Assembly: GCA_900316245.1 (NCBI GenBank)
Contig: ONCE01000020.1
Coordinates: 1 to 35,669, forward strand
Reading direction: 5' to 3'
DNA from: an uncultured Bacteroidales bacterium
Lineage (GTDB): Bacteria; Bacteroidota; Bacteroidia; Bacteroidales; UBA932
Length of the DNA stretch: 35,669 bases
The position numbers and the translations under genes are program-made. Positions 17,957 through 26,261 of the stretch are shown in pieces. The notes beneath the pieces were generated by a model. The model made no database searches, was not told where the DNA came from, and saw nothing but the letters and a program-made list of their open reading frames with translations. Each line of letters opens with the position of its first letter. The stretch's first letter is position 1.

Positions 17957-17958
17957 AG

Positions 17959-18816
17959 TTACTGTTTATTTTGATCGGCCACCATCTTGCGGGCCAGCTT
18001 CCTGAGCTGTCCGCGGGTGTGACCGTAACGGGGGGTCAATTGATAATAAACGCCAAAGGTAACCGCCGCATCCAGAGGATAGGCGAAGCGGTAATAGTAA
18101 GGACTGGCATAGTCCGGCTGCCAGAAGGAATTCCAGCCCCACTTGCCGTTGACCATCAGGTGGAACTCGACAGGATTGAACATAAGGCCTACACCCACGC
18201 CGCCCTGTACGCCATAGGTGTACCGGCGGTCATAGTCGCGGAATGCGTGCACATACTGTTCGTAGGTTTCTATGCCAATGAAAGGATCGTCCAGCACACG
18301 GGTTATCTTCCAGCGGTAGCCGCCGTAAAGACCCAGTTTGGCCATAATCTTGAAATGGGAACCTATATCTATATGGAAATGGGACAGGAAGAAGACTTCC
18401 GGAACCGTAATCATGGTCTTGTAAGCACCCGATTCCGTGGTTCTGGAGCCGGTTTCCTTGTTCAATTTGAACTCGTATCCCTCATAGTTCATCTGAGCGC
18501 CGAACTCCACGCCCATATTGGGGAAGAGGCCGAACATCGTAAAGTGGCGCACCACGGAAAAACCGTACATCGGATACTGCGGCTGCCAGCGCACCAGGCG
18601 GTCCGGATTGAAGTAGCCGTACTGCACCGAGGCGCCGCCGAACACGCCTATCATCCAATAGTCGTTGGGGGTGGCAATGTTCACCTTCACGCTGTCCAGG
18701 TAGGAGGTGGTCACGGTGTCGGGCAGGGAGAAGAATTCCTCTTCCAGGTTCACCTGAGCCCGGGAGAGCCAGCCAAAGCATAGCAAGGCCGATATCAGGG
18801 CAATCGTACGCTTCAT
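17959..18816 (-). CDS. Predicted outer-membrane beta-barrel protein
   Basis: I do not recognise a named family. The 285 residues begin with signal peptide MKRTIALISALLCFGWLSRA, cut near AQ. After a short acidic stretch comes a series of alternating polar/aromatic strands rich in Tyr, Trp and Gly (YGFSVVRHFTMFGLF, MGVEFGAQMNYEGYEF, YGVQGGVGVGLMFNP, AAVTFGVYYQL), typical of small Bacteroidota outer-membrane barrels. The C-terminal 25 residues are basic, which is unusual for a barrel and may form a periplasmic tail. The ATG overlaps the stop of the upstream lipoprotein gene as ATGA, so the two are probably translated together and may work as a pair in the outer membrane; that pairing is inference. 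Confidence 0.75.
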   Translation of the reverse strand: MKRTIALISALLCFGWLSRAQVNLEEEFFSLPDTVTTSYLDSVKVNIATPNDYWMIGVFGGASVQYGYFNPDRLVRWQPQYPMYGFSVVRHFTMFGLFPNMGVEFGAQMNYEGYEFKLNKETGSRTTESGAYKTMITVPEVFFLSHFHIDIGSHFKIMAKLGLYGGYRWKITRVLDDPFIGIETYEQYVHAFRDYDRRYTYGVQGGVGVGLMFNPVEFHLMVNGKWGWNSFWQPDYASPYYYRFAYPLDAAVTFGVYYQLTPRYGHTRGQLRKLARKMVADQNKQ

Positions 18817-20630
18817 TGGAACATCTCCTTTATATCAATTTTCCAGACCATTTCGGCCCTTTCCAGCACCTTGATGAGGAATTGGTCATTGGGCTTGAAG
18901 AAACGCACTTTTTCGGGCTGTTTCTTCTCCAGGAGGATACCGGTATCCACCAGGGAGTTGCGGTTCTTGTCTTCCGTGATGCGGATGCAGTAAGAGCCCT
19001 GCTTGAGGTAGGGGAATACAACAGGTCCGTCTTTCTCCACAATGAAGCTCCGGATTACTTTATCCCGCTTTTCGCTAAGCAAATCAATGATATACTTGTT
19101 GCGGACATGGCTCAGCTCCAACGTGATGTTGCTCAGTTTCTCATCCGTGGGAAGGGTTACCTTGAGCTCGGTGCTGTCGTTGTAGTAGCCGTTGATGTCC
19201 CGGAACTTGCGGTGGGGGATTTTGAGGAAATAGTCGTATCCAACCTGCATGGGCTCCGTGGGGAAGATGCTGTAATGGCGGAGATTGGTGCTGTCCTTGA
19301 CCACCCTTACCGTTCCCTTGGCTTCCTGCTGACGGGGATTCACGCTGCGGAAACGCAGGGAATCCCAGCCCTCTTCAATGAGCGGGTACTTGAATTCCAC
19401 GTCAAAGCCGTACTGCTCCACGGTGGTAGGATCCACTTTGGCTGTCATTACGGCTATGGTGTCCTCGTGGGGGCGGTTGCGGGTATTCTGCGCCTTTTTC
19501 TGCATTTCGGCCCGTAACTCCTTGGAGTAGGTGAGCTTGATGAGTTCATCCGTGGGCTTGAGCTTGCCGGTGGTGTCCGTCTTGTCGTATTTGACTACCA
19601 GCTGGAGGGTGTCGGGCATCTTGCGCTGGTCGTTCACCCAGATTTCCAGGGAGTCTTTCTGCAGGTTGAACTGGGAAATCAGTTTCTCGCGGGCCAGTCC
19701 TCGGATACGCATATCGCGGATTTTGGCGTCGGGAGCCATGAACGTAAGGTACGCGGTGCGCGGCCCCACCCTTTCCTTCTTCACGATCATCTGCTTGGTG
19801 GGACGCTCCCGGAAGAGATTGAGCTCTACCTGCGCGTGGCGGGCCAGACACAGGGCCGTATCCTTCATATCGAACTTCTTGAACTCGTACAGGCTGTCGT
19901 TGTACACGATGGTGGGCCTGAGCAGGCTGTCCATGAAGGCTACTTTCTCGTTGTTTTCAGGGTCGTACTTATTGTTGTTGTTGCCGTCCATAATGGCGTA
20001 CACGCGGTACAGGGTATCCTGGATGTTGCGGATGGAGAAGAATCCCCAGTCGTCGGTCTTGGCGGCCGCCACAGGCCGTTTCAGGAAGACGGCCGAATCG
20101 GAATGGTCCTTATACAGGAGCACGGTGGCACCCTTGACGGGCATCAGGGTATTGCAATCCTGCACCAGACCCGTCACGCACATCGAATCGATGCGGGGGC
20201 CGGTGGAGAACACCAGCGTAAAGCCGGGGAAAAGGTTGCCCTCATTGTTGTCCGCAATGGCGCCCGTAAGATCCAGGGTATACGTAGTGTTGCTGTCCAG
20301 GTCGCTTTCGAAAGTCACGTCCAACGACTTTCCGTGGAGGGTCGACTTGGGCTTTTTCTCCAGAGGAGGGGAGAGGAAGATGCCGTTGGCATCCTTGATC
20401 TTCACGTACTCGTTAAAGGTAAAACGGAGCCGGGTCTTGTTCTTGGAAGGGGATACACCCACGGTAGCCGGCAGGGGAGTCACCTTCTTCAGAACCGGGG
20501 GAATGGTGTCCTTGGGGCCTCCGGAAGGGGGCGTAGTGGTGTTTGCGCAGCCTGAGGGGAACATCAGGGCGCCAAGGATGAACGCAGCCGGAATGAGCGG
20601 CAGGAACTTTTTCAGCGGGTGTTGGCTCAT
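18813..20630 (-). CDS. Lipoprotein with bacterial Ig-like (Big_5-type) domain
   Basis: A 605-residue predicted lipoprotein: hydrophobic signal ending FPSGC, with acylated Cys28, then a Thr/Pro/Gly-rich stretch. Residues about 42-145 (TIPPVLKKVTPLPATVGVSP, with FTFNEYVKIKD and FESDLDSNTTYTLDL) fit the Ig-like domain found in many Bacteroidota surface or periplasmic proteins. A carboxypeptidase-regulatory-like fold may follow (VTGLVQDCNTLMPVKGATVL, then YRVYAIMDGNNNNKYDPENN, an acidic calcium-loop-like segment). A similar acidic loop recurs near the end (ITEDKNRNSLVDTG). No enzyme motif is seen. The start overlaps the rel stop as ATGA. The role is unknown; its place before a barrel gene suggests an envelope scaffold. 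Confidence 0.8.
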   Translation of the reverse strand: MSQHPLKKFLPLIPAAFILGALMFPSGCANTTTPPSGGPKDTIPPVLKKVTPLPATVGVSPSKNKTRLRFTFNEYVKIKDANGIFLSPPLEKKPKSTLHGKSLDVTFESDLDSNTTYTLDLTGAIADNNEGNLFPGFTLVFSTGPRIDSMCVTGLVQDCNTLMPVKGATVLLYKDHSDSAVFLKRPVAAAKTDDWGFFSIRNIQDTLYRVYAIMDGNNNNKYDPENNEKVAFMDSLLRPTIVYNDSLYEFKKFDMKDTALCLARHAQVELNLFRERPTKQMIVKKERVGPRTAYLTFMAPDAKIRDMRIRGLAREKLISQFNLQKDSLEIWVNDQRKMPDTLQLVVKYDKTDTTGKLKPTDELIKLTYSKELRAEMQKKAQNTRNRPHEDTIAVMTAKVDPTTVEQYGFDVEFKYPLIEEGWDSLRFRSVNPRQQEAKGTVRVVKDSTNLRHYSIFPTEPMQVGYDYFLKIPHRKFRDINGYYNDSTELKVTLPTDEKLSNITLELSHVRNKYIIDLLSEKRDKVIRSFIVEKDGPVVFPYLKQGSYCIRITEDKNRNSLVDTGILLEKKQPEKVRFFKPNDQFLIKVLERAEMVWKIDIKEMFQ

Positions 20631-22885
20631 AGGTCTGTCCGGCTTACGTTTTCTATTCCTTCGATGGAGGAAAGTTTCTTGATCATCTTGTCCAGGATGA
20701 CCTTGGAGTTCACATAGAGGTCGATATAACCTTCAAAGAGGCCTCCATCGGCCGAAAGGTTGAGCCGGCGCATATTCACGCCCATAACCAGCGACACGCG
20801 GCGGGTAATTTCGTTGAGCATACCTACGCGGTCCAGGCCTCTGAGGGAGATGCGCACCAGGAAGGAGGTGTCTTCGGCCTGTTCCAGCCACTTGGGCACC
20901 ACCACCCAGTCTCCGTGACTGGCGGCTATGCGATCTGCCACCGGACACGACTTCTTGTGTACGGTAATGGTTCCGTCCGGCGCCTTGATACCCACCACAG
21001 GGTCTCCCGGAATGGGGTTGCAGCAAGTGGCAATGGCAAAATGAGGGGCATTGGGATCCGTAGAACCGATGATATAGGTTTCCTGCGAAGCCCCCTGCTT
21101 GTGCTCCTCTTTGGCCGAGCTGGAACTGAACATCTTCCGGATCCAGGAAACCCGGCCGGAAGAAGAATGCTTGATGACATCACTCAGGTTGTCCAGACTG
21201 ATCTGGCCTATGCCTATCCCATAATAGAGCTCTTCACGCGTTTCCACGTTGTAGGCTGCCTCCAGACGCTGCAGGGTGGCTTCGTCGATTTCGTGTCCCA
21301 GGTCCTTGACAGCCATTTCCAGGGTGCTCCGGCCATATTCCACCGTCTGCTTGCGCTGGGTCTTGAAGTAGTCCGTAACCACGGTACGGGCGCGGTGGGT
21401 CCTCAGGAACTTGAGCCACTCGGGCTGCGGTTTTCCGTCTTCGGCCGTAATGATCTCCACCTTGTCTCCGGTCTTGAGTTCCTGGCTAAGGGTTACCAGC
21501 TTCTGGTTTACCTTGGCGGCTATGGCCTTGTTACCGATCTCCGTGTGGATGGCGTAGGCAAAGTCCAGGGCCGTGGAGCCCTTGGGCAGGCTGCGCTGCT
21601 CTCCGCGGGGCGTGAAGATGTATACATCCGTGGAAATGAGGTCGTTGTGGATGATGTCCAGGAGTTCCAGGGCGTTCACGTCCGGGTTCACCAGAATGCC
21701 CTTGATGCGGTCCAGCCAGGCATCCATCTCGTAATCTCCTTCACCCATAATGCCGTGCTGCTTGTAAATCCAGTGGGCGGCAATGCCTTTCTCGGCTATG
21801 TCGTCCATACGGCGGGTACGGATCTGGACCTCTACCCAGGTGCCGGCGTTGCTCAGAAGGGTGCAGTGCAGGGCCTCGTAACCGTTGGACTTGGGGTGCT
21901 TGACCCAGTCCCTCAGGCGCTCGGGCATATACCGGTAGATGCCGGTAATGATGGAGAAGATGCGGTAACACTGGTCACGCTCGCTTTCTCCGGAATTGGG
22001 CTGGGGATCGAAAACGATACGGATGGCAAAGAGGTCATACACTTCTTCAAAGTTGACGCCCTTGGTCTGCATCTTCCGCCAGGCCGAATAAGGGGTTTTG
22101 ACGCGCTTCTTGATATCGAAGTGGAAGCCGGCCTTTTCCAGGGCCGATTCAATGGGCACCACGAATTCGTGCATCTCGTTGCCCTTCTCGATGATTCCGC
22201 GGTCGATGCGGGCCTTGATGTCGGAATAGGCTTCCGGCTCCTTGTACCGCAGCCAGATGTTCTCCAGCTCCGATTTGATGCTGTAAAGACCCAGGCGGTG
22301 AGCCAGCGGAATGAAGATGAACATGGTCTCGGAGAGAATCTTGTCCCGCTTGTGTTCCGGCATATGCTCGATGGTGCGGCAGTTGTGCAGGCGGTCGGCC
22401 AGCTTGATGAGCACCACACGGACATCGTCATTGAGGGTGAGGAGGATGCGCTTGAAGTTTTCGGCCTGCAGGCTCTGCTGGGTAATGTCCGTTCCGCGGG
22501 TCTTCTGCTCGGTATCCAGGACGTTCTTGATCTTGGTAAGACCGTCTACCAGGGAGGCAATCTTGTCTCCGAAGTGCTCACGGATATCTTCCACGGTATA
22601 GTCCGTGTCTTCCACCACATCGTGCAGAAGGGCGGCCGAAATGGACTTGTAGCCCAGGCCTATGTCGTCCACCACAATCTGGGCCACGGCAATGGGATGC
22701 AGCATATACGGTTCGCCGCTGCGGCGCCGCACGTTGCGGTGGGCGTCGTTGGCAAATTCAAAGGCCTTGCGCACCACTTCCAGTTCTTCCCGGTTGGCGC
22801 AACGCTTTTGGGCCGATGCCTTGAGCACCTCCCAATCGCGGGCAATTACCTCGTAATCTTTTTCTCCAAATTCGGAAAAGCTCAT
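20627..22885 (-). CDS. rel: Bifunctional (p)ppGpp synthetase/hydrolase (Rel/SpoT type)
   Basis: Rel makes and destroys the stringent-response alarmone. Domains in 752 residues: an HD hydrolase (about 40-200) with His63, HDVVEDT (88-94) and LADRLHN, all intact, so hydrolysis is expected; the RelA/SpoT synthetase (about 245-370) with KTPYSAWRKM, YDLFAIRIVF, SNGYEALH and EVQIRT; a TGS domain (about 415-480, VYIFTPRGEQRSLPKGSTAL); a conserved Cys segment ATCCNPIPGDPV; and a C-terminal ACT domain starting near LVRISLRGLDRVGMLNEIT. The ATG overlaps the yihY-like stop as ATGA. Being downstream of ligA in one run, its expression may follow that promoter. Confidence 0.98.
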   Translation of the reverse strand: MSFSEFGEKDYEVIARDWEVLKASAQKRCANREELEVVRKAFEFANDAHRNVRRRSGEPYMLHPIAVAQIVVDDIGLGYKSISAALLHDVVEDTDYTVEDIREHFGDKIASLVDGLTKIKNVLDTEQKTRGTDITQQSLQAENFKRILLTLNDDVRVVLIKLADRLHNCRTIEHMPEHKRDKILSETMFIFIPLAHRLGLYSIKSELENIWLRYKEPEAYSDIKARIDRGIIEKGNEMHEFVVPIESALEKAGFHFDIKKRVKTPYSAWRKMQTKGVNFEEVYDLFAIRIVFDPQPNSGESERDQCYRIFSIITGIYRYMPERLRDWVKHPKSNGYEALHCTLLSNAGTWVEVQIRTRRMDDIAEKGIAAHWIYKQHGIMGEGDYEMDAWLDRIKGILVNPDVNALELLDIIHNDLISTDVYIFTPRGEQRSLPKGSTALDFAYAIHTEIGNKAIAAKVNQKLVTLSQELKTGDKVEIITAEDGKPQPEWLKFLRTHRARTVVTDYFKTQRKQTVEYGRSTLEMAVKDLGHEIDEATLQRLEAAYNVETREELYYGIGIGQISLDNLSDVIKHSSSGRVSWIRKMFSSSSAKEEHKQGASQETYIIGSTDPNAPHFAIATCCNPIPGDPVVGIKAPDGTITVHKKSCPVADRIAASHGDWVVVPKWLEQAEDTSFLVRISLRGLDRVGMLNEITRRVSLVMGVNMRRLNLSADGGLFEGYIDLYVNSKVILDKMIKKLSSIEGIENVSRTDL

Positions 22886-23919
22886 AAACTCATCTTATTT
22901 TGGTGAAGCCGTCCCTTGCGTTTCTGAACGGCCTGTTTATTCATTTCATCCAGTTTGGCTATGGTAATGCTATGCTGGTCCACATTCTGGAAAGCATAGG
23001 AGAGTTCGGCTCCGTACAGGATGATGGTCCATCCCAGATTCAGCCAGATCATAAAGAGGGGAATGGCCGCCAAGGCACCGTACACGGCACTGGTCTTGGC
23101 CACCATCACCTGCGTTTCCAAGTACAGGTACTGTACGCCCACAAACAGAAGGCCCGATATGAGGGCTGCCTTGAAGGAATGTCTGCTGCGTACGCGTGTG
23201 CCGGGAATAAACTTGTACATAGTGTGCAAAATGAGCACGACTATGCCCGCAAACAGGGCCCAGGACAGGAAATTCTTCAGATGGTCGGAGAAGAAGAGCT
23301 TGCTGGGGAACAGCAAGTCCAGTACGTGGGAGTATACCACCGACCCCGAGAAGAACATAATCACCACAAACGGCGCCAGGATGGTAATGCCAAACACGAT
23401 TCCCATCATCTTGAAGAAACTGGGCTCGCGCTCCACCTTCCACACATTGTTGAACACCTGCCTTACCGTAATCATCAGGGACAGGACAATCCAGACGAAG
23501 GAGGCCATGGAGATAAAGCCGAAGAGGCCGCTCTCAGCCGTGTTCACAATATTGTCGGCCGCCACCAGCAGTTTATCCAGAATGGCGGTATCCCGCAGGT
23601 TATCCACCAGAATCTCCTGGAACTTGTCCCGCATACCCAGGCCGTCCGTAAGATAAAGGCCGATGGCAATGGCCGGGACCACCGCCATCATACTGCGGTA
23701 GGCGAGGGCGGTTACCTGATAGCCTATCTTCTGGTCCGAAAAAGTGTTCACCATCAGGAGGACCGTCTTGGCGTCCCGCACCAGCCGGGCCTTCCAACGG
23801 GAGAAGTCTTCCTCGTTGAGCAGGAAGATATCGTGGGTCATAAAACGCCAGATGCGGGTAATCCAGATGGAAACCCACCGGATCAAAACCTCAATCTTAT
23901 GACCTAACTTCTTGAACAT
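22882..23919 (-). CDS. YihY/BrkB-family inner-membrane protein
   Basis: A 345-residue membrane protein of the YihY/UPF0761 (BrkB-like) family, once misnamed ribonuclease BN. About six membrane helices are visible after a cytosolic N-terminus: the family's start ALAYRSMMAVVPAIAIGLYL (about 72-91), then helices around ESGLFGFISMASFVWIVLSL, GIVFGITILAPFVVIMFF, FLSWALFAGIVVLILHTMY, AALISGLLFVGVQYLYL and the closing pattern VYGALAAIPLFMIWLNLGW with ILYGAELSYAF. The molecular function of the family is not established. Its ATG shares one base with the ligA stop (TGATG), and its end overlaps rel. Confidence 0.92.
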   Translation of the reverse strand: MFKKLGHKIEVLIRWVSIWITRIWRFMTHDIFLLNEEDFSRWKARLVRDAKTVLLMVNTFSDQKIGYQVTALAYRSMMAVVPAIAIGLYLTDGLGMRDKFQEILVDNLRDTAILDKLLVAADNIVNTAESGLFGFISMASFVWIVLSLMITVRQVFNNVWKVEREPSFFKMMGIVFGITILAPFVVIMFFSGSVVYSHVLDLLFPSKLFFSDHLKNFLSWALFAGIVVLILHTMYKFIPGTRVRSRHSFKAALISGLLFVGVQYLYLETQVMVAKTSAVYGALAAIPLFMIWLNLGWTIILYGAELSYAFQNVDQHSITIAKLDEMNKQAVQKRKGRLHQNKMSL

Positions 23920-26003
23920 CAGAACAAAGTAAGCTCGTTATCACTCGTATCTTCGGACTTGGCAGAATTTGTCATACCGAGCGAAGCGAGCGTATCTCCT
24001 ATTAGAGCCCGGAAGGCCTCCTCATCTATGACCTGTACCCCCAGGTCTGCCGCCTTCTTAAGCTTCTCCGGGCCGGGTTTGGTGCCGGCCAGCAGATAAT
24101 CCGTCTTTCCGCTCACGGAAGAGCTGTTCTTGCCTCCGTGGGCCTCGATGAGGGCTTTCATATCCTCACGGGAGATGCTGAAATTACCGCTGATCACGAA
24201 GCTCTTGCCGGCCAGGGCGTCCGACTGCTTGCCGGCGCCTTCTGCCACCTGCATCTGCAGGCCGGCGGCCCTCAGGGCTTCCACCTCCTGGCAGTTCCGG
24301 ATATCCAGGAAGTAATGGAAGATGCTGTCGGCAATGACTTCTCCCACCTCAGGCACTTCCAGCAATTCTTCTTTGCTGGCCTGCGCAATGGCATCGATGG
24401 AGCCAAAGTGACGGGCCACGTCGCGGGCCGTAGTTTCTCCCACAAAGCGGATTCCTATAGCGAAAAGAACGCGCTCGAACGGGACCTTCAGGGATGCCTT
24501 CACGGAATCCAGGAAGCGGGCCGCGGCACGCTCTTTCCAGCCTTCCAGCATAACCAGCTGGTCTGCCTTGAGGGTATACAGATGCGAGGGCTGGGTTACC
24601 AGATTCAAGTTGTAGAGTTGCTCGATGGTAGCTTCTCCGCAGAGGATGTTCATAGCCTTCCGGCTCACGAAATGCTCCAATCGGCCCTTGATCTGGGTGG
24701 GACAGCCCTGCCGGTTGGGACAGAACCACTTGGCTTCTCCTTCCTCCCTTACCAGGGGTGTTCCGCAGTCCGGACACACCTTGGGGAAGGACGGGATGCG
24801 GGCCCCGGGCTGGCGCTTGGATTCCTCCACGCCGGTAATCTTGGGAATGATTTCCCCGCCTTTCTCCACATACACCCAGTCGCCTTCGTGGATATCCAGG
24901 GAGCGAATCTGGTCTTCGTTCACCAGCGTGGCCCGTTTGACCATAGTGCCGCTCAGGAGCACGGGCTCCAGATTGGCCACAGGGGTAACGGCGCCGGTGC
25001 GGCCCACCTGGTAATCGATGCTCAGGATGGGCGTGCAGGCCTGTTCGGCCTTGAATTTATAGGCAACCGCCCAGCGGGGACTCTTGGCGGTATAGCCCAG
25101 GTCCTGCTGGCAGTCCATCTGGTTGATCTTAATCACAATGCCGTCCGTGGCAAAGGGCAGTTCCTTGCGGGCGGTATCCCAGTGTTCGATAAAAGCCTCA
25201 ATCTCCCCAATGTTGGCACAGATGCTTCTATGGGCCGATACGGGGAGTCCCCAACGCTCGGCCGCACGGAGGGCTTCATCGTGGGTAGGGAAGTCCACCT
25301 GGCCGGTGGGAATGTGATAGAGGGTGCAGAAGAGGCCCCTTCGGCCCACTTCTTCGGGGTCCTGGAGCTTGAGAGAACCGCTGGCGGCATTGCGGGGATT
25401 GGCAAAGAGAGGCTCTTCCAGGGCTTCCCGCTCCTCATTGAGACGGTCAAACGACTCGTAGGGCATCAACACCTCTCCGCGGATTTCGAACTCCTTGGGC
25501 CAGCCGGTTCCCTTCAGTTTCCTGGGGATGCTGGCTATCTGGAGGGCGTTGCGGGTTACATCGTCTCCCTGCACGCCGTCTCCGCGGGTAAGGGCCCTGA
25601 AAAGGACGCCGTCCTTATAGGTGAGGCAGATGGCCGTTCCGTCGAATTTGAGTTCGCAGCAATACGTGAAAGGCTTGTCCAGCGATTTGGCGGCCCTTTC
25701 TGCAAACTCTTCCACTTCTTCGATGGAATAAGTGTTGGAAAGGGACAACATAGGATATTTGTGCGGATATTTGGCAAATCCTCCTTCGGCCTTTTCTTCC
25801 AGGTCCGAACCGACGCGGCGGGTGGGGGAGTCGGACGTGGCGAACTGCGGATATTGGGCCTCGAGGTCCTCCAGCTCGTGCATCAGCTGGTCGTACTCGT
25901 AGTCGCTCATCGTGGGAGCGTTCTCTACGTAGTACTTCCGGCTGTTCTCCCAGAGAATAGCCTTGAGCTGCTCAATCCTATGTTTTGCTTCGGTATAGTC
26001 CAT
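23919..26003 (-). CDS. ligA: NAD-dependent DNA ligase LigA with repeat-encoded linker near C-terminus
   Basis: LigA seals nicks in replication and repair using NAD. The 694 residues cover all family parts: domain Ia (YYVENAPTMSDYEYDQL), the adenylated Lys119 in CELKFDG, an OB fold, a Cys4 zinc finger (CPDCGTPL and CPNRQGC), helix-hairpin-helix repeats (about 500-590) and a C-terminal BRCT domain (about 605-667). After BRCT come residues 669-678 (GDTLASLGMT) encoded by the 31-bp palindromic repeat, then an acidic tail ending ELTLF, which resembles a sliding-clamp-binding motif. It is first in a six-gene run and overlaps the next gene by one base. Its promoter -7 box is at 26038-26045. Confidence 0.98.
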   Translation of the reverse strand: MDYTEAKHRIEQLKAILWENSRKYYVENAPTMSDYEYDQLMHELEDLEAQYPQFATSDSPTRRVGSDLEEKAEGGFAKYPHKYPMLSLSNTYSIEEVEEFAERAAKSLDKPFTYCCELKFDGTAICLTYKDGVLFRALTRGDGVQGDDVTRNALQIASIPRKLKGTGWPKEFEIRGEVLMPYESFDRLNEEREALEEPLFANPRNAASGSLKLQDPEEVGRRGLFCTLYHIPTGQVDFPTHDEALRAAERWGLPVSAHRSICANIGEIEAFIEHWDTARKELPFATDGIVIKINQMDCQQDLGYTAKSPRWAVAYKFKAEQACTPILSIDYQVGRTGAVTPVANLEPVLLSGTMVKRATLVNEDQIRSLDIHEGDWVYVEKGGEIIPKITGVEESKRQPGARIPSFPKVCPDCGTPLVREEGEAKWFCPNRQGCPTQIKGRLEHFVSRKAMNILCGEATIEQLYNLNLVTQPSHLYTLKADQLVMLEGWKERAAARFLDSVKASLKVPFERVLFAIGIRFVGETTARDVARHFGSIDAIAQASKEELLEVPEVGEVIADSIFHYFLDIRNCQEVEALRAAGLQMQVAEGAGKQSDALAGKSFVISGNFSISREDMKALIEAHGGKNSSSVSGKTDYLLAGTKPGPEKLKKAADLGVQVIDEEAFRALIGDTLASLGMTNSAKSEDTSDNELTLF
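23970..24000 (+). repeat. 31-bp palindromic repeat inside ligA (copy 2)
   Basis: On the plus strand this begins TGTCATACCGAGCGAAGCGA and ends ATCTCCT, 30 of 31 bases identical to the mnmE copy. Relative to its host gene it is inverted compared with copy 1, so it encodes GDTLASLGMT in LigA, at the boundary between the BRCT domain and the C-terminal tail. Confidence 0.85.
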
Positions 26004-26037
26004 ACGTCACCTTGCACGCACACGCGTGTATAAAGTA

Positions 26038-26045
26038 CAAAGATA
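26038..26045 (-). promoter_or_regulatory. Likely -7 box for the ligA run
   Basis: On the minus strand, TATCTTTG matches TAnnTTTG, with an imperfect CTTG 20 nt upstream at the edge of the structured element. Transcription would start near 26032. The 10-bp palindrome ACACGCGTGT (26020-26029) lies in the predicted leader and could bind a regulator. Confidence 0.55.
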
Positions 26046-26067
26046 ACAAAATTCTCTTATTCCATCA

Positions 26068-26261
26068 AGAAGGGAGCAGGGGTATAGGGTGCCGGGGGGC
26101 TTGTCCACCCCCGGACCAGTATAGGGGGAGGGGCCCGCAGATTTTTGGGAAGTCGGGAGAAAGCTTGCTTTCTGACGACTGACACAAAAGGGCTGGGAGG
26201 GGCCGGAGTGGAGCGAAGCGGAACGGAGTCCCCCCGGCACCCTATACCCCTGCTTCCTTCT
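26068..26261. repeat. 194-nt structured inverted-repeat element between yczE-like gene and ligA
   Basis: Arms 26068-26099 and 26230-26261 pair over 32 bp with one G-T position. The 130-nt interior holds a second hairpin at 26151-26180: AGTCG, GG, AGAAAGC, TT, GCTTTCT, GA, CGACT. It also holds GGGAGGGGCC twice (26126-26135, 26195-26204), a GTCC/GGAC mini-stem (26103-26116), and GAGCGAAGCG (26211-26220). The right arm codes for the last residues and stop of the upstream gene; the left arm abuts the ligA promoter. No T-run follows, no coding is evident inside, and no target-site duplication is clear. A non-autonomous mobile element, a structured RNA or a transcript-end structure are all possible. 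Confidence 0.8.

Noticed and set aside
26100-26229. Small protein or transposase remnant inside the structured element
   Set aside because: Short open frames there are Pro/Arg-rich readings of GC-rich repeats, without start signals or recognisable motifs.
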